This document shows, in pieces, positions 1 through 8,195 of a stretch of 37,297 bases of DNA. Every line of letters begins with the position of its first letter. The first letter of the stretch is position 1. Below the pieces are notes generated by a model. It saw only the letters and a program-made list of their open reading frames with translations. It was not told the origin of the DNA and did no database searches. The stretch is from Nonomuraea maritima (lineage in GTDB: Bacteria > Actinomycetota > Actinomycetes > Streptosporangiales > Streptosporangiaceae), in assembly GCF_900100395.1 (NCBI RefSeq), contig NZ_FNFB01000044.1:1-37297 (forward strand), written 5' to 3'. A program made the position numbers and the translations under genes.

Positions 1-515
1 ACCACGTACCAGCGGCTGCCTTCCCGCTTCACGCTGATCGTCTTCACCCGGCCCTTGACCGGCCGGTGCTGATGCACCCGGACGTGCCCGATGCCCTGCA
101 ACCGGACGTAGGACGCCGTGGGGTGCTCGCGCTGGGAGTCCCACCGGCAGCCGTCGCCGTCCTTCGGCCACTCCACCGTGTCGAACCAGCCCCGGCCCTT
201 GAAACGCGGGAAGCCAGGCGTCCGACCCGTCCTGACGCGGTCGAAGAACGCGCGGAACGCCTTGTCCAGGCGGCGCAGCGTGGCCTGCTGGGACGAGAAC
301 GACCACCGGCCCTGCCCGCCGGCGTCGTCGGCACGGATGTGCTTCAGCTCGGCCGACTGGTCGCCATAGCGGATCGTGACACCGGCTTTGCGGTAGGCGG
401 TGCGGCGGTGCTCCAGCGCGGCGTTGTACAACTGCCGGTGGTCCTCCAGGCACTGCGTGAGCGCGGCGGCCTGCTTGCTGGTGGGGCGCAACAGGAACGT
501 GAACGACCGGCGCAC
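1..515 (-). mobile_element. tnpB: IS200/IS605-type TnpB (OrfB), N-terminal part, cut by window edge
   Basis: The minus strand is open from about 515 to the window start without a stop, giving about 170 residues of a roughly 400-residue family. The N-terminus (RRSFTFLLRPTSKQAA), the segment LYNAALEHRRTAYRK, the pattern SSQQATLRRLDKAFRAFF and the block GFPRFKGRGWFDTVEW are typical of the TnpB helix-turn-helix and wedge regions. TnpB is an RNA-guided endonuclease associated with IS200/IS605 or IS1341-type elements. The RuvC-like catalytic part and any reRNA (omega RNA) at the 3' end lie outside the window. The start is a GTG at 515 or 521 behind a GGGGAG ribosome-binding site. No TnpA is visible upstream, so it may be a TnpB-only element. 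Confidence 0.82.
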
Positions 516-711
516 ACCCACTCCCCACGTTCGGCAACGAGACGGCCACGCTATCGGCCGGCACCGACAAAACCCGGAAGGAAATGTGTCATGCACGAAC
601 CTGACAGGTCAGGGCACGCTCGGGCCTTGGCGGCCCTCCCGCTCCGGATTCACCCGTCGTCCAAAGCCGACGGTCCCCTCGGGAGGATCTGATGGCGGAT
701 CGGCCCTGCCA

Positions 712-737
712 CGCACCTGAAGGGTGACTCAGGTGCG
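712..737. terminator. Perfect 9-bp hairpin, likely terminator
   Basis: CGCACCTGA at 712-720 pairs perfectly with TCAGGTGCG at 729-737 around an 8-base loop. It sits downstream, on the minus strand, of the 748 stop codon, as a terminator for the DUF6461-like gene and its trailing fragment would. There is no T-run, which is common for actinomycete terminators. Confidence 0.45.
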
Positions 738-747
738 CACCGGGCGG

Positions 748-843
748 TTACCTGCGCTCTCGATCCCATCGGTCGAGGAGCTTGGGGAACTCGCGGCCCA
801 TGAAGCCGTACATGTCGCGCATGAGCTCCAGCCTGGCCCTGCT
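748..843 (-). pseudogene. Unidentified C-terminal coding fragment
   Basis: On the minus strand a reading frame ends with RARLELMRDMYGFMGREF, then a Lys-Leu-Leu-Asp-Arg-Trp segment and a TAA at 748-750. Its balanced amino-acid composition looks like a real protein C-terminus rather than a GC-rich shadow frame. It lies just behind the DUF6461-like gene in the same direction. No proper start or ribosome-binding site is visible, so I read it as the tail of a lost gene. The family is not recognised. The rest of 516-861 holds only the hairpin at 712-737. Confidence 0.3.
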
Positions 844-861
844 CCTGGGACCTGCGCTGCC

Positions 862-1431
862 CTACACGTAGGGATGGAGATGCCCTGTCGAGCCGATCAG
901 CGCAGTGCGCTTGTAGGCCGCAGGCGAGAAGTGGACGCCGGTGGCGCGATCGGCGAGGGCCAGTGCGGCGGAGGTGGGATTGTCAACGAATCCCGGCTCG
1001 TCTCCGCCGACGTGCAGCCCAAGGTCCGAGACGTCGGCGTCGAGGCGATCGGGCTCGGTGCCCTCGCGACAGCAATAGCTGTACAGGCTGAAGGTCGTGA
1101 TCAAGCCGCCGTTCTCGTGCAGGCCGAAGTCGGCTCCCTTGATCGTCACGCGGACAGCGGCGGCTGCCGAGCCTTCGGAAACGAGCCCGGCACTGTCGTG
1201 GACGACGGCACCCCATCCGTACTCGACCAGGACTGTTCCGCCGGTGGCGCGGTACGCCGCGACACCGAACCCCTCTCCTTCCAAAGGGCTGCCCGGGACC
1301 ACGTTCATCCGCCGCAGAGCCTCATCGGGAGGCACGTCCCGTACGAAGCAGACGCAGAGCCAGGTGTCACCCACGTCGTCGGTGAACTCCCGGTAGAGCC
1401 ACTCATAGGTCGCCGCCGTCGCACCGCTCAT
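862..1431 (-). CDS. DUF6461-like hypothetical protein
   Basis: This encodes a soluble protein of 189 residues with no signal peptide or membrane segment. The layout matches the actinobacterial DUF6461 family as I recall it: an N-terminal YEWLYREF, an early 'LCVCFVRDVPPDEALRRM' block, the central GGTVLVEYGWGAVV, and a late region where an actual versus expected value seems to be compared. The function of the family is unknown to me. I chose ATG 1431 because GGAAGG lies at a suitable distance; an upstream GTG at 1446 would add five residues. It is a single gene, and the only clear neighbour on its strand is the small fragment behind it. Confidence 0.6.
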   Translation of the reverse strand: MSGATAATYEWLYREFTDDVGDTWLCVCFVRDVPPDEALRRMNVVPGSPLEGEGFGVAAYRATGGTVLVEYGWGAVVHDSAGLVSEGSAAAAVRVTIKGADFGLHENGGLITTFSLYSYCCREGTEPDRLDADVSDLGLHVGGDEPGFVDNPTSAALALADRATGVHFSPAAYKRTALIGSTGHLHPYV

Positions 1432-1618
1432 CCACGTGCCTTCCACGAGCCGATGTCCCGGCGATCATGACAGTGCGGACCGACAACCTCACCCGAGAGC
1501 CGTACGCGACCAACCGGGGAACCCCTCAGCCCGATCCAGACGGCGCGGCGTCACTGCTGTCGGACCGGAACTTCTTGGGCTCCCCACCATTTCTCATGGC
1601 ACGAGCACTTCGCTTCGC

Positions 1619-2497
1619 TCAACCACGGCCGATGACGCGCACCCAAGACACTTGAGGACTCTCCAACAGTTTCAAGTGTTCCGTACCGCGCCCCAGGGCG
1701 ACGTAGCCATAGACAAGCCCTTGACCCGCCCTCTTCTTCAAATCCGCAAGATTCAGCCCGAAGCTGCGTAATACGCGATCGTCGTCTGGATCGAACATGG
1801 ACACCCAGTGCCGGAACTCACCCAGCTGATCACCCTCGGAACCGCCCGTTCGACCCATCAGCTCTCTGATCTCTTTACTCCAATCCCAGCCGATCGGCAC
1901 CACCTTGCCGGGAAAGCCCTTCCGCGCGTTTGATGCCGCCCCGAAGGGGCTGAAGAAGACCACGTTGGACGAACTCGTTCTGCCATCGTACGAGCTGCTC
2001 TCGACGAGATCCACATAGCGATCCCACGCAATACCCCCCTTGAAGCCGATCAGCAGTCTGTAGTCAGCGCGGGAGTCCTTTTCAAGCAGCTCCTTCACTG
2101 CCTTCACGGAGACATCCCGAAAGGCGTCCGGAGTCGAGATGACGGTGGACAGATAGGTCTCTTCTAGTTTGGGATGCACGATCGTACCGTCAAGCCGCAA
2201 CTCGAACGAGACGTTCTGATACAACCAGGCCTTCCGCTCGTCGTACCCAATGGGCTGCACCGCCACCTGGATCGTTCTGCTCTTGTCAATTGGGCCATGG
2301 ACCGAATGACAGGAAGAATACATATTTTCATTCTGGACATGATAGGCAGGATTGGTTATCCTCGCCGCCCCGATCAGAGTGAATTTCGTACGGTCAAAGT
2401 TTTCCGAGCATCCCCACGGGCCAGGCCAGGCTGTCCACGAAAGGCCTGCGACCGCGGAGCACGTCAACAGGACAGCCATAAATCTCTGTGGTTTCAT
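1619..2497 (-). CDS. GC-poor secreted or membrane-anchored hypothetical protein
   Basis: From ATG 2497 this gives 292 residues starting MKPQRFMAVLLTCSAVAGL, a basic n-region followed by a hydrophobic stretch, so a signal peptide or single anchor. The remaining part is predicted to be extracytoplasmic and has two early cysteines (in GCSENF and SSCHSV) that could form a disulfide. I do not recognise the family. Base composition is clearly lower in GC than the neighbours and codons are less biased, which suggests recent transfer. An upstream GTG at 2629 would add 44 residues but would bury the signal sequence. An 8-bp inverted repeat (ACACTTGA/TCAAGTGT, 1648-1679) lies inside its 3' end and may act in termination. 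Confidence 0.6.
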   Translation of the reverse strand: MKPQRFMAVLLTCSAVAGLSWTAWPGPWGCSENFDRTKFTLIGAARITNPAYHVQNENMYSSCHSVHGPIDKSRTIQVAVQPIGYDERKAWLYQNVSFELRLDGTIVHPKLEETYLSTVISTPDAFRDVSVKAVKELLEKDSRADYRLLIGFKGGIAWDRYVDLVESSSYDGRTSSSNVVFFSPFGAASNARKGFPGKVVPIGWDWSKEIRELMGRTGGSEGDQLGEFRHWVSMFDPDDDRVLRSFGLNLADLKKRAGQGLVYGYVALGRGTEHLKLLESPQVSWVRVIGRG

Positions 2498-2631
2498 CCG
2501 CTTGTCCGTCCAGCCGAAGTGCCCGCTACGAGCAGTGATGCTGCCACAATGAGAGACGCCGCGAACTCGACTGTGCGGGATCGGCGGTGAGCCCCTTCTT
2601 TCTCTGCCGTCCGACTTTTCCAGCGACACGC

Positions 2632-2648
2632 CCCGAACGTTATTCGGG
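2632..2648. terminator. Short hairpin after the multicopper oxidase gene
   Basis: CCCGAA at 2632-2637 and TTCGGG at 2643-2648 form a six-base-pair stem just behind the oxidase stop codon on the minus strand. It is a weak terminator candidate only. Confidence 0.25.
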
Positions 2649-2668
2649 AAACGGACGAGGCCCTGGCG

Positions 2669-4099
2669 TCACGTGTGGTGATGGAGCGGGATCGTGCGCG
2701 GGACCTGGTTCTCCGTGCCGGGCTCCACGATGACGAACTGCCCCATCATCCCCGAGTCCTCGTGCCGCAGGAGGTGGCAGTGGTACATGTACGGCGTCCC
2801 CGGGTCCGTGAACTTCCCGAACTGTACGGCCAGCCGCACCGTGCTCTTCGGCGGCACGTACACCGTGTCCTTGTGCCCGGCCGCCCACTTCTCCGGCTTC
2901 GCCCCGTCCACGTCGAGCACCTGGAACGCCACCTCGTGGATGTGGAAGTTGTGGGCGTAGACGGTGTTCTCGACCTCCCAGATCTCGACGGCCCCGGCCG
3001 GCACGACCTCGTCGATGCGCGACATGTCCATTTCCTGGCCATTGATCGCGTCGTGCCCGTTCAGCCGGAACCGCCGTACCGTCGCTTGGGGCGGCACCAC
3101 GACCGGCGCCGGCGCGCCCGCGAGGCGGCCGGGCAGCGGCGGCGAGGCGGCCAGCCGCGGCGCCGCGACGATTTTCACCAGGTCGAAGTCCCCCTCGTCG
3201 ATGTCGTCCGACCCCGAGACCGTGCGCAGCAGAACCTGCTCACCGCCGGTGAAGGACACCACCACCTCCACCCGTTCGCCCGGCGTGAGCGACACCCGGT
3301 CCACCTCGACCGGGGCGGCGAGCGGCCCGGCGTCGCCGCCCACCACGTGGAACGAGCGGCCGTCGGCGAACGTCAGGTGGTACCTCCGCGCGTTCGACCC
3401 GTTGAGCACCCGGAACCGCACCCGCTCCGTCCGCACGTTCAACAAGCCCCGGTACGTCCCGTTGACCAGCATGTGGTCGCCCAAGATGCCGAAGGTGCCC
3501 TTGAGCGGATCGGGCGCGGGGTCGAGGACCTTGTCCTGCAGGATCAGCGGGATGTCGTCGACCCCGTACCGCGAGGGGAGCTCCGCCGGGCCGTCGTCGA
3601 CGATGAACATCCCGGCGAGCCCTCGGTAGACGTGCCGGGCGGTCGCTCCGTGCGGGTGCGGGTGGTACCAGGACGTGGTGGCGGGCTGGTCGACGGTCCA
3701 GTGCGGGCTCCAGGTCGCGCCCGGCTCGATCGGCTGGTGCGGGCCGCCGTCCATGCCGGCGGGCAGCCGCATCCCGTGCCAGTGCACGGTGCTGGTCTCG
3801 GCCAGCCGGTTGGTGACCGTCATGCGGACCTTGTCGCCGCGGGACGCGCGGATCGTCGGGCCGAGGTACGGGCCGTTGAAGCCCCAGGTCTCGACTGGTT
3901 CGCCCGGCAGCAGCGCACTCCGGCCGCGCTGCATCGTCAGCGCGAAGGCCAGCGTCCCGTCCTCGCCGCGCGAGGGTTCGAGCAGGGGTGGTACGCGCAG
4001 CTGGGTGCGGAAGGCGGCCGGGTCGGTCGCAGGGGTGGAGCCGCAGGCCGAGGCGAGGCCGGTCAGGGCGGCGGCCGTGAGGAACTGTCGACGGTTCAT
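2669..4099 (-). CDS. Tat-exported multicopper oxidase (CueO/CotA-like)
   Basis: This 476-residue protein is a three-domain laccase-type oxidase that couples one-electron oxidation of a substrate to reduction of O2 to water. The N-terminus MNRRQFLTAAALTGLASACG carries a twin-arginine motif and a possible lipobox Cys at about residue 19, so folded export and perhaps lipid anchoring are expected. Copper ligands are visible in order: HWHG (about 106-108), HPHPHG (about 146-150), HNFHIH, and the HCHLLRHEDSGMM block with the type 1 Cys and axial Met. Length and motifs are those of an intact enzyme. The substrate (Cu(I), phenols, bilirubin) cannot be read from the sequence, and no Met-rich CueO insert is obvious. 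It lies 79 bp behind the histidine kinase gene on the same strand, but no functional link is evident. Confidence 0.9.
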   Translation of the reverse strand: MNRRQFLTAAALTGLASACGSTPATDPAAFRTQLRVPPLLEPSRGEDGTLAFALTMQRGRSALLPGEPVETWGFNGPYLGPTIRASRGDKVRMTVTNRLAETSTVHWHGMRLPAGMDGGPHQPIEPGATWSPHWTVDQPATTSWYHPHPHGATARHVYRGLAGMFIVDDGPAELPSRYGVDDIPLILQDKVLDPAPDPLKGTFGILGDHMLVNGTYRGLLNVRTERVRFRVLNGSNARRYHLTFADGRSFHVVGGDAGPLAAPVEVDRVSLTPGERVEVVVSFTGGEQVLLRTVSGSDDIDEGDFDLVKIVAAPRLAASPPLPGRLAGAPAPVVVPPQATVRRFRLNGHDAINGQEMDMSRIDEVVPAGAVEIWEVENTVYAHNFHIHEVAFQVLDVDGAKPEKWAAGHKDTVYVPPKSTVRLAVQFGKFTDPGTPYMYHCHLLRHEDSGMMGQFVIVEPGTENQVPRTIPLHHHT

Positions 4100-4178
4100 G
4101 GTTCCCGGTGGATCGGTCGTGTCGGCATGGCCTGATCAACTGTGCGGTGCCGGGCGCTTCCTACGACAGTCGCCGAGG

Positions 4179-5972
4179 TCACCTCGTGGGCGTGAGATCC
4201 TCATGATCGACCGGGGCGCGGGCGAGCAGTTCGAAGCGGTCGCCGGTCCGGGTGGTGGTGAGCTCGCCGCCGACGGCGGCCAGGCGGGCGCGCAGGTTGC
4301 ACAGCCCGGTGCCGGGCTCGCCGGGCTCGTCGGCGGCGCCGTCGTTGGTCACGCGCAGCCGTATCTGCCCGTCCTCGACGGCGATCTCCATCAAGCACTC
4401 GTACGGCGTGCTGTGCCGGAGCACGTTGGTGACCGACTCGCGCAGCACCACCGCGAGGACGGACCCGGACGGCCCGGCGACGGGCGTGGCCTCGATCCGT
4501 ACGGTCGCACCCGTGGCTTCCAGCACGGCCCTGGCGGAGTCGAGCTCGGCGGCCAGCGACAGGCGACGGTCCGGCGCGTCCAGCCGGGCGGCGTCGGAGA
4601 GCGCGGTCCGCGCCGCGTCCGTCACCCGTTCGAGCTGTTCCGCCGCCCTGCCGGGGTCGGCGCGCAGCAGGCGCAGCGCGAGCTCGGCGTGCAGGACGAT
4701 CGCGGTGAGGCCGCGGCCGAGCAGGTCGTGGACGTCCCTGCCGACCTTGATGCGTTCGCGCAGGGCCGTCACCTCGACGAGCTCGGCCCGCGTCCTCCTC
4801 AGCTCGATGACGAGGGCGGCCAGCCGGGTCATCCCGTGGACGGCCAGGGCGGTGGCGAGGGTGCTGCAGAGCTGGTAGACGGCCACGGCCGGGCCGCCCG
4901 GCCAGCTTTCCATGGCGGCGACGGCACAGATCGCCGCGCACAGCGGCCACGCCACCGGACCCCGCACGCAGAGCAGGACGACTCCGGCGAAGAACCCCGA
5001 CACCACCAGCCCGTACGCGTCCCCTTGCAGGAGCGGCGCGTAGATGGCGAGCGCCTGGGCCGCCAGCGTCCAGGCCAGCCCTCTGGGGCGGGCGCCGGCG
5101 CGCAGGGCGGCCAGGTGCCAGAACTGCAGGGCCAGGGTCACGGGCAGCAGGACCAGGTAGGCGGCGTGTCCCGAGCGGAGGCCGAGACTGTCGTCCGCGA
5201 CGAAGTTGAAGATCGACTGCCCGATGAACAGGGCGTGCGTGCCGACGAGGATCGGGGTGGCCAGCCGGAGGACCCGCGGGTCGTCGTCGCCGGACGGGAC
5301 CGGGATCGCCGCTCCGGCGACCGGCAGGGACCGGACCCGCTCCAGGGCCTCCCGGGCGATGGCGACGGCCCGGCGGATCGCCTCCGGGTCGCGTTCGCGC
5401 CGCGCCAGCCGCTCGACGACCGACACGCTGCTCACGACCAGGCCGTGGACGTGCCCCCACAGCCGCAGCCGCTCGACCTCACCCGCCCTGGCGGCCAGCT
5501 CCGACCGCTCCTGCCCGACCCGGTCCACCAGGTCGACGAGGCGGCTGAGGCCGTACAGCATCAGACCGCCGTTGATCGGGGCGACGATCGCGTAGTAGAC
5601 CAGCACCGGCGGCAGGTCCAGCGCGATCGCCGCGCCGGCCTCGACGGCCACGATCAGCGCGACGAGCGCCCACGCCCACGAGCCGCCCACCGCGAGCAGG
5701 ACAGATGCGACGACGAACCCCGAGCCCCCGGCCCGCCAGTCCCCGGACCCTGCCCCGGCCAGCAGGGGCAGGTAGTTGAGCACGACCTGCGGGATCACCA
5801 GGACGGCGCGCCGCCCACCCGAGAGCGAGATCGGCAGCTGGAGCGCCGCGACCGCGACGATGCACGCCAGCATCAGCGGGCCTGTCGTGGTCTCGCCCAG
5901 GTGGAAGGTGACACGTAACAGACAGACCAGACAGATGTACGCGACGAGCAGGCGGGGCGGGCTCAGAGCCAA
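4179..5972 (-). CDS. DesK/NarL-type sensor histidine kinase with duplicated membrane-DHp layout
   Basis: This 597-residue membrane kinase senses an unknown signal and phosphorylates the response regulator encoded just upstream. A first set of membrane segments (about 10-145) is followed by a helical region with a GHVHG sequence at about 173-177 that resembles a decayed dimerisation/H-box. A second membrane set (about 236-390) precedes the working HisKA_3 module GRDVHDLLG (His about 415), the N-box RESVTNVLRHS (about 508) and the G-box GTGLCNLRARL (about 557). Its start overlaps the regulator's stop by 10 bp, so the two are translationally coupled. The doubled architecture is unusual for a family whose members usually have one membrane domain. 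Confidence 0.85.
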   Translation of the reverse strand: MALSPPRLLVAYICLVCLLRVTFHLGETTTGPLMLACIVAVAALQLPISLSGGRRAVLVIPQVVLNYLPLLAGAGSGDWRAGGSGFVVASVLLAVGGSWAWALVALIVAVEAGAAIALDLPPVLVYYAIVAPINGGLMLYGLSRLVDLVDRVGQERSELAARAGEVERLRLWGHVHGLVVSSVSVVERLARRERDPEAIRRAVAIAREALERVRSLPVAGAAIPVPSGDDDPRVLRLATPILVGTHALFIGQSIFNFVADDSLGLRSGHAAYLVLLPVTLALQFWHLAALRAGARPRGLAWTLAAQALAIYAPLLQGDAYGLVVSGFFAGVVLLCVRGPVAWPLCAAICAVAAMESWPGGPAVAVYQLCSTLATALAVHGMTRLAALVIELRRTRAELVEVTALRERIKVGRDVHDLLGRGLTAIVLHAELALRLLRADPGRAAEQLERVTDAARTALSDAARLDAPDRRLSLAAELDSARAVLEATGATVRIEATPVAGPSGSVLAVVLRESVTNVLRHSTPYECLMEIAVEDGQIRLRVTNDGAADEPGEPGTGLCNLRARLAAVGGELTTTRTGDRFELLARAPVDHEDLTPTR

Positions 5973-6568
5973 CCGGATTCCTGGGCGATCCGTACGGCGT
6001 GCAGTCGGTTGCGGGCGTTCAGCGTGGCCACGATCGCGGTGAGGTAGTTGCGTACGGTGCCCGGCGACAGGAAAAGGGCCCCGGCGATCTGCTCCACGTC
6101 CTCACCGTCGGCGAACCTGCGGAGCACCTCCAGCTCGCGCGGCTTGAGCGGGCTCTGCGCCGCCTCCAGCGCGGCCACGGCGAGCTGCGGGTCGACCACC
6201 CGCTCACCCGCGGCGACCCTCCTGATCGCGTCGGCGAGCTGGTCGGGCGGGGCGTCCTTGACCACGAACCCGGACACCTGCGCCGCGAACGCCCTGCGGA
6301 CGCTCGCCGGACGGCCGAAGCTCGTCACGATCAGAACCCGGCACCGGGGCAGCCTTCTGCGCAGCTCGGCCGCGGCGGTGAGCCCGTCGATTCCGGGCAG
6401 TTCGACGTCGATCACGGCCACGTCCGGGACGTGCTCCAGCGCCAGCGGCACGATCTCGTCGCCGGCGCCGGCCTCCGCGACCACCTCGATGTCCGGTTCG
6501 AGCTGGAGCAGCGCGACGAGGGCGCCACGGACCATGTGCATGTCCTCGGCGAGCAGAACCCGGATCAT
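5963..6568 (-). CDS. NarL/FixJ-type response regulator
   Basis: This protein of 201 residues has an N-terminal receiver with acidic residues Glu8/Asp9, a phosphoacceptor Asp54 in VIDVELPG, and a conserved Lys in FVVKDAPP. The C-terminal LuxR-type HTH runs from about 140 to 195 (LKPRELEVLRRFADGEDVEQ onward). It is the first gene of the pair and its stop overlaps the kinase start, so it is very likely the kinase's partner. The overall form resembles DesR, whose family often controls membrane or cell-envelope genes; the actual targets are not visible. A long inverted repeat 29 bp upstream (6597-6632) is a candidate autoregulatory site. Confidence 0.9.
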   Translation of the reverse strand: MIRVLLAEDMHMVRGALVALLQLEPDIEVVAEAGAGDEIVPLALEHVPDVAVIDVELPGIDGLTAAAELRRRLPRCRVLIVTSFGRPASVRRAFAAQVSGFVVKDAPPDQLADAIRRVAAGERVVDPQLAVAALEAAQSPLKPRELEVLRRFADGEDVEQIAGALFLSPGTVRNYLTAIVATLNARNRLHAVRIAQESGWL

Positions 6569-6596
6569 CCAGCGCCCCCGTTTTCGCCTGTTTCAT

Positions 6597-6632
6597 CGTG
6601 AAATCCTCATTCTGGGTCATGAGGACTTCACG
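6597..6632. promoter_or_regulatory. 14-bp-arm inverted repeat upstream of the response regulator
   Basis: CGTGAAATCCTCAT (6597-6610) and ATGAGGACTTCACG (6619-6632) are inverted copies with one mismatch around an 8-base spacer. It is the only strong structure in 6569-6853, a gap shared by the regulator's upstream region and the divergent kinase-like gene. It is either a regulator-binding site or a leader hairpin. Confidence 0.55.
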
Positions 6633-6853
6633 CCGGGGCTCCGGTGAGCTTTTCAAGCATCGGCGGCCCGGCACAGGAGAGCCACTGCCGGCGTCTGCAG
6701 CGTTCGGGGACGAAAATGCCTTATACATGTCGCAGGGATAGGCAACCTGAGCCGACGGTGCGCATGGTCTCGCGATCACCCTGAAGCCCCGAGATTGGCG
6801 CCTTCTCGGGACGTACGGGAATCTTGTCGGTGCAGCATGGCAGGCTCGTGGTC

Positions 6854-7381
6854 ATGTTGATCGCGCTGAGCGGGCTGCCGGGTGCCGGGAAGAGTGCCTT
6901 GGCAGGTGAGCTGGGTCGGTTGCTTTCGGTTCCGGTCCTGTCGGTCGATCCGGTGGAGGCAGCGCTGTGGCAGGCGGGCATCGATCGCAGTCAGCCGACC
7001 GGGCTTGCGGCATACGTGGTGGTGGAGGCGGTTGCCGCTGGGCTGCTGTCGCTGGGTCAGAGCGTGGTGGTGGACGCGGTGAACGACGCCGTTGAGGCTC
7101 GGGGGCAGTGGTCCGCCCTGGCTCGTCGATGGCAGGTCGAGCTGCGCTATATCGAGGTGATCTGTTCCGATCCGGCGATCCATCGGCGTCGGCTTGAGGG
7201 TCGCCGGCGCGACATTCCTGATTTCGTGGAGCCGACGTGGGAATCAGTCGAGGCGCGGCGGGTGAACTTCGCCGCCTGGCATGAGCCGCGCCTGGTGCTC
7301 GATTCGCTTGATCCGCCGGCGGACAACGTGGCAGCGGCGATCGCCTATCTCGACGCATCCGTTTCACACCGGCCCGATTGA
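6854..7381 (+). CDS. P-loop AAA-type kinase (shikimate/zeta-like fold)
   Basis: This encodes a soluble nucleotide-binding protein of 175 residues. The Walker A motif GLPGAGKS stands at residues 7-14. A later VVDAVND segment probably supplies the Walker B acidic residue, and an Arg-rich lid region (HRRRLEGRRRD, about 112-122) is typical of small-molecule kinases of the zeta-toxin, chloramphenicol-phosphotransferase and gluconate-kinase group. The substrate is unknown. I chose ATG 6854 because it places the Walker A motif at the usual distance from the N-terminus; TTG or GTG starts slightly upstream are possible. No antitoxin-like gene is adjacent, so a toxin role is not supported. Confidence 0.75.
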   Translation: MLIALSGLPGAGKSALAGELGRLLSVPVLSVDPVEAALWQAGIDRSQPTGLAAYVVVEAVAAGLLSLGQSVVVDAVNDAVEARGQWSALARRWQVELRYIEVICSDPAIHRRRLEGRRRDIPDFVEPTWESVEARRVNFAAWHEPRLVLDSLDPPADNVAAAIAYLDASVSHRPD

Positions 7382-7481
7382 CTCATGGCGCTCGACTCGG
7401 CAGGGCCCCCTTAGCCGCGGCGCCCTCGGCCGAAGTGCGTAAAGTGAAGATCAACTTCAGGGCTTTGGACGGAGAAGTGCA

Positions 7482-8036
7482 GTGGTCGATCGTCTGGCGC
7501 GTGCCGGGGCCGCCGTTGTGGTGTTACTGGCCCTCGGTTCCTGCTCAGCGCCACCCGCTGACCCGCTGTTGAGAGACGCGGCCCAGTGGCCGCTGGTCAA
7601 GGTCAGGGGCCTGATCGACGATCCGAAGCTGCCTGACGAGGCCGAGCGTGCGCTGGCACAGGTCAGAGTCGGTTCCTACGACATGCTCGCGTGGATTCAC
7701 TCCTCCGGCCTGTGCGGGCTGTCCGGCTCCGAGTGGAGCGTCCACACCGATGTGAGCATGCACGTCGACCTGACCACGTCCGAGGGACACCCAGAGCGGC
7801 CGACTGGATTCTCAGGACCGACGGAACCGGCGGTGAGCACCTCCTACGGCAACAAGGTGAGCCTGTTCTGCACGCCGACCAGGATGCTGATCAAGGTCTC
7901 CGGGGAGACATCGCAGCCTTTCGTCTCCGGTGATGCCGTGGCGCAGCTTGTCGATGGCGGGCTCAACGCCGTTGTCGGCTCGGAGGAAGCTCTGCGGGAG
8001 TCGCTCCCCCGTGCGACGGTGACCCGGGGCGGATGA
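7482..8036 (+). CDS. Putative lipoprotein
   Basis: From GTG 7482 behind a GGAGAAG ribosome-binding site this encodes 184 residues. The N-terminus has Arg residues, a hydrophobic run and a lipobox LGSC, so it is probably an extracytoplasmic lipoprotein. The mature part has two further cysteines (GLCGLSG and SLFCTP) that may pair. I do not recognise the domain. It follows the P-loop kinase gene by 100 bp on the same strand and may be transcribed with it. Confidence 0.65.
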   Translation: MVDRLARAGAAVVVLLALGSCSAPPADPLLRDAAQWPLVKVRGLIDDPKLPDEAERALAQVRVGSYDMLAWIHSSGLCGLSGSEWSVHTDVSMHVDLTTSEGHPERPTGFSGPTEPAVSTSYGNKVSLFCTPTRMLIKVSGETSQPFVSGDAVAQLVDGGLNAVVGSEEALRESLPRATVTRGG

Positions 8037-8195
8037 GGAACGCTCCGGCTGCGTCCCGGGCCGCCTGAGAACTTTCTGGTGGTTGCCGCGCTCGGCCGAG
8101 AGTGCTGCTTGCGCGGCGAGAAGTACACCAAGGGCCAGTCGCCCGTACGGCCCACGAAAGACGGGGACGCGCACGGGCCGCCGAGCGATGACCGG

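Noticed and set aside
1467..1655. 62-codon plus-strand ORF
   Set aside because: No ribosome-binding site, no recognisable composition, and it runs into the convergent gene.
2675..4135. 486-codon plus-strand open frame
   Set aside because: Exact antisense shadow of the multicopper oxidase gene.
3675..5918. 747-codon plus-strand open frame
   Set aside because: Antisense to the multicopper oxidase and histidine kinase genes, with repetitive Arg/Gly/Gln/Asp composition and no recognisable domain.
6854..7381. Zeta toxin of a toxin-antitoxin pair
   Set aside because: The P-loop fold allows it, but no antitoxin-like gene is adjacent.
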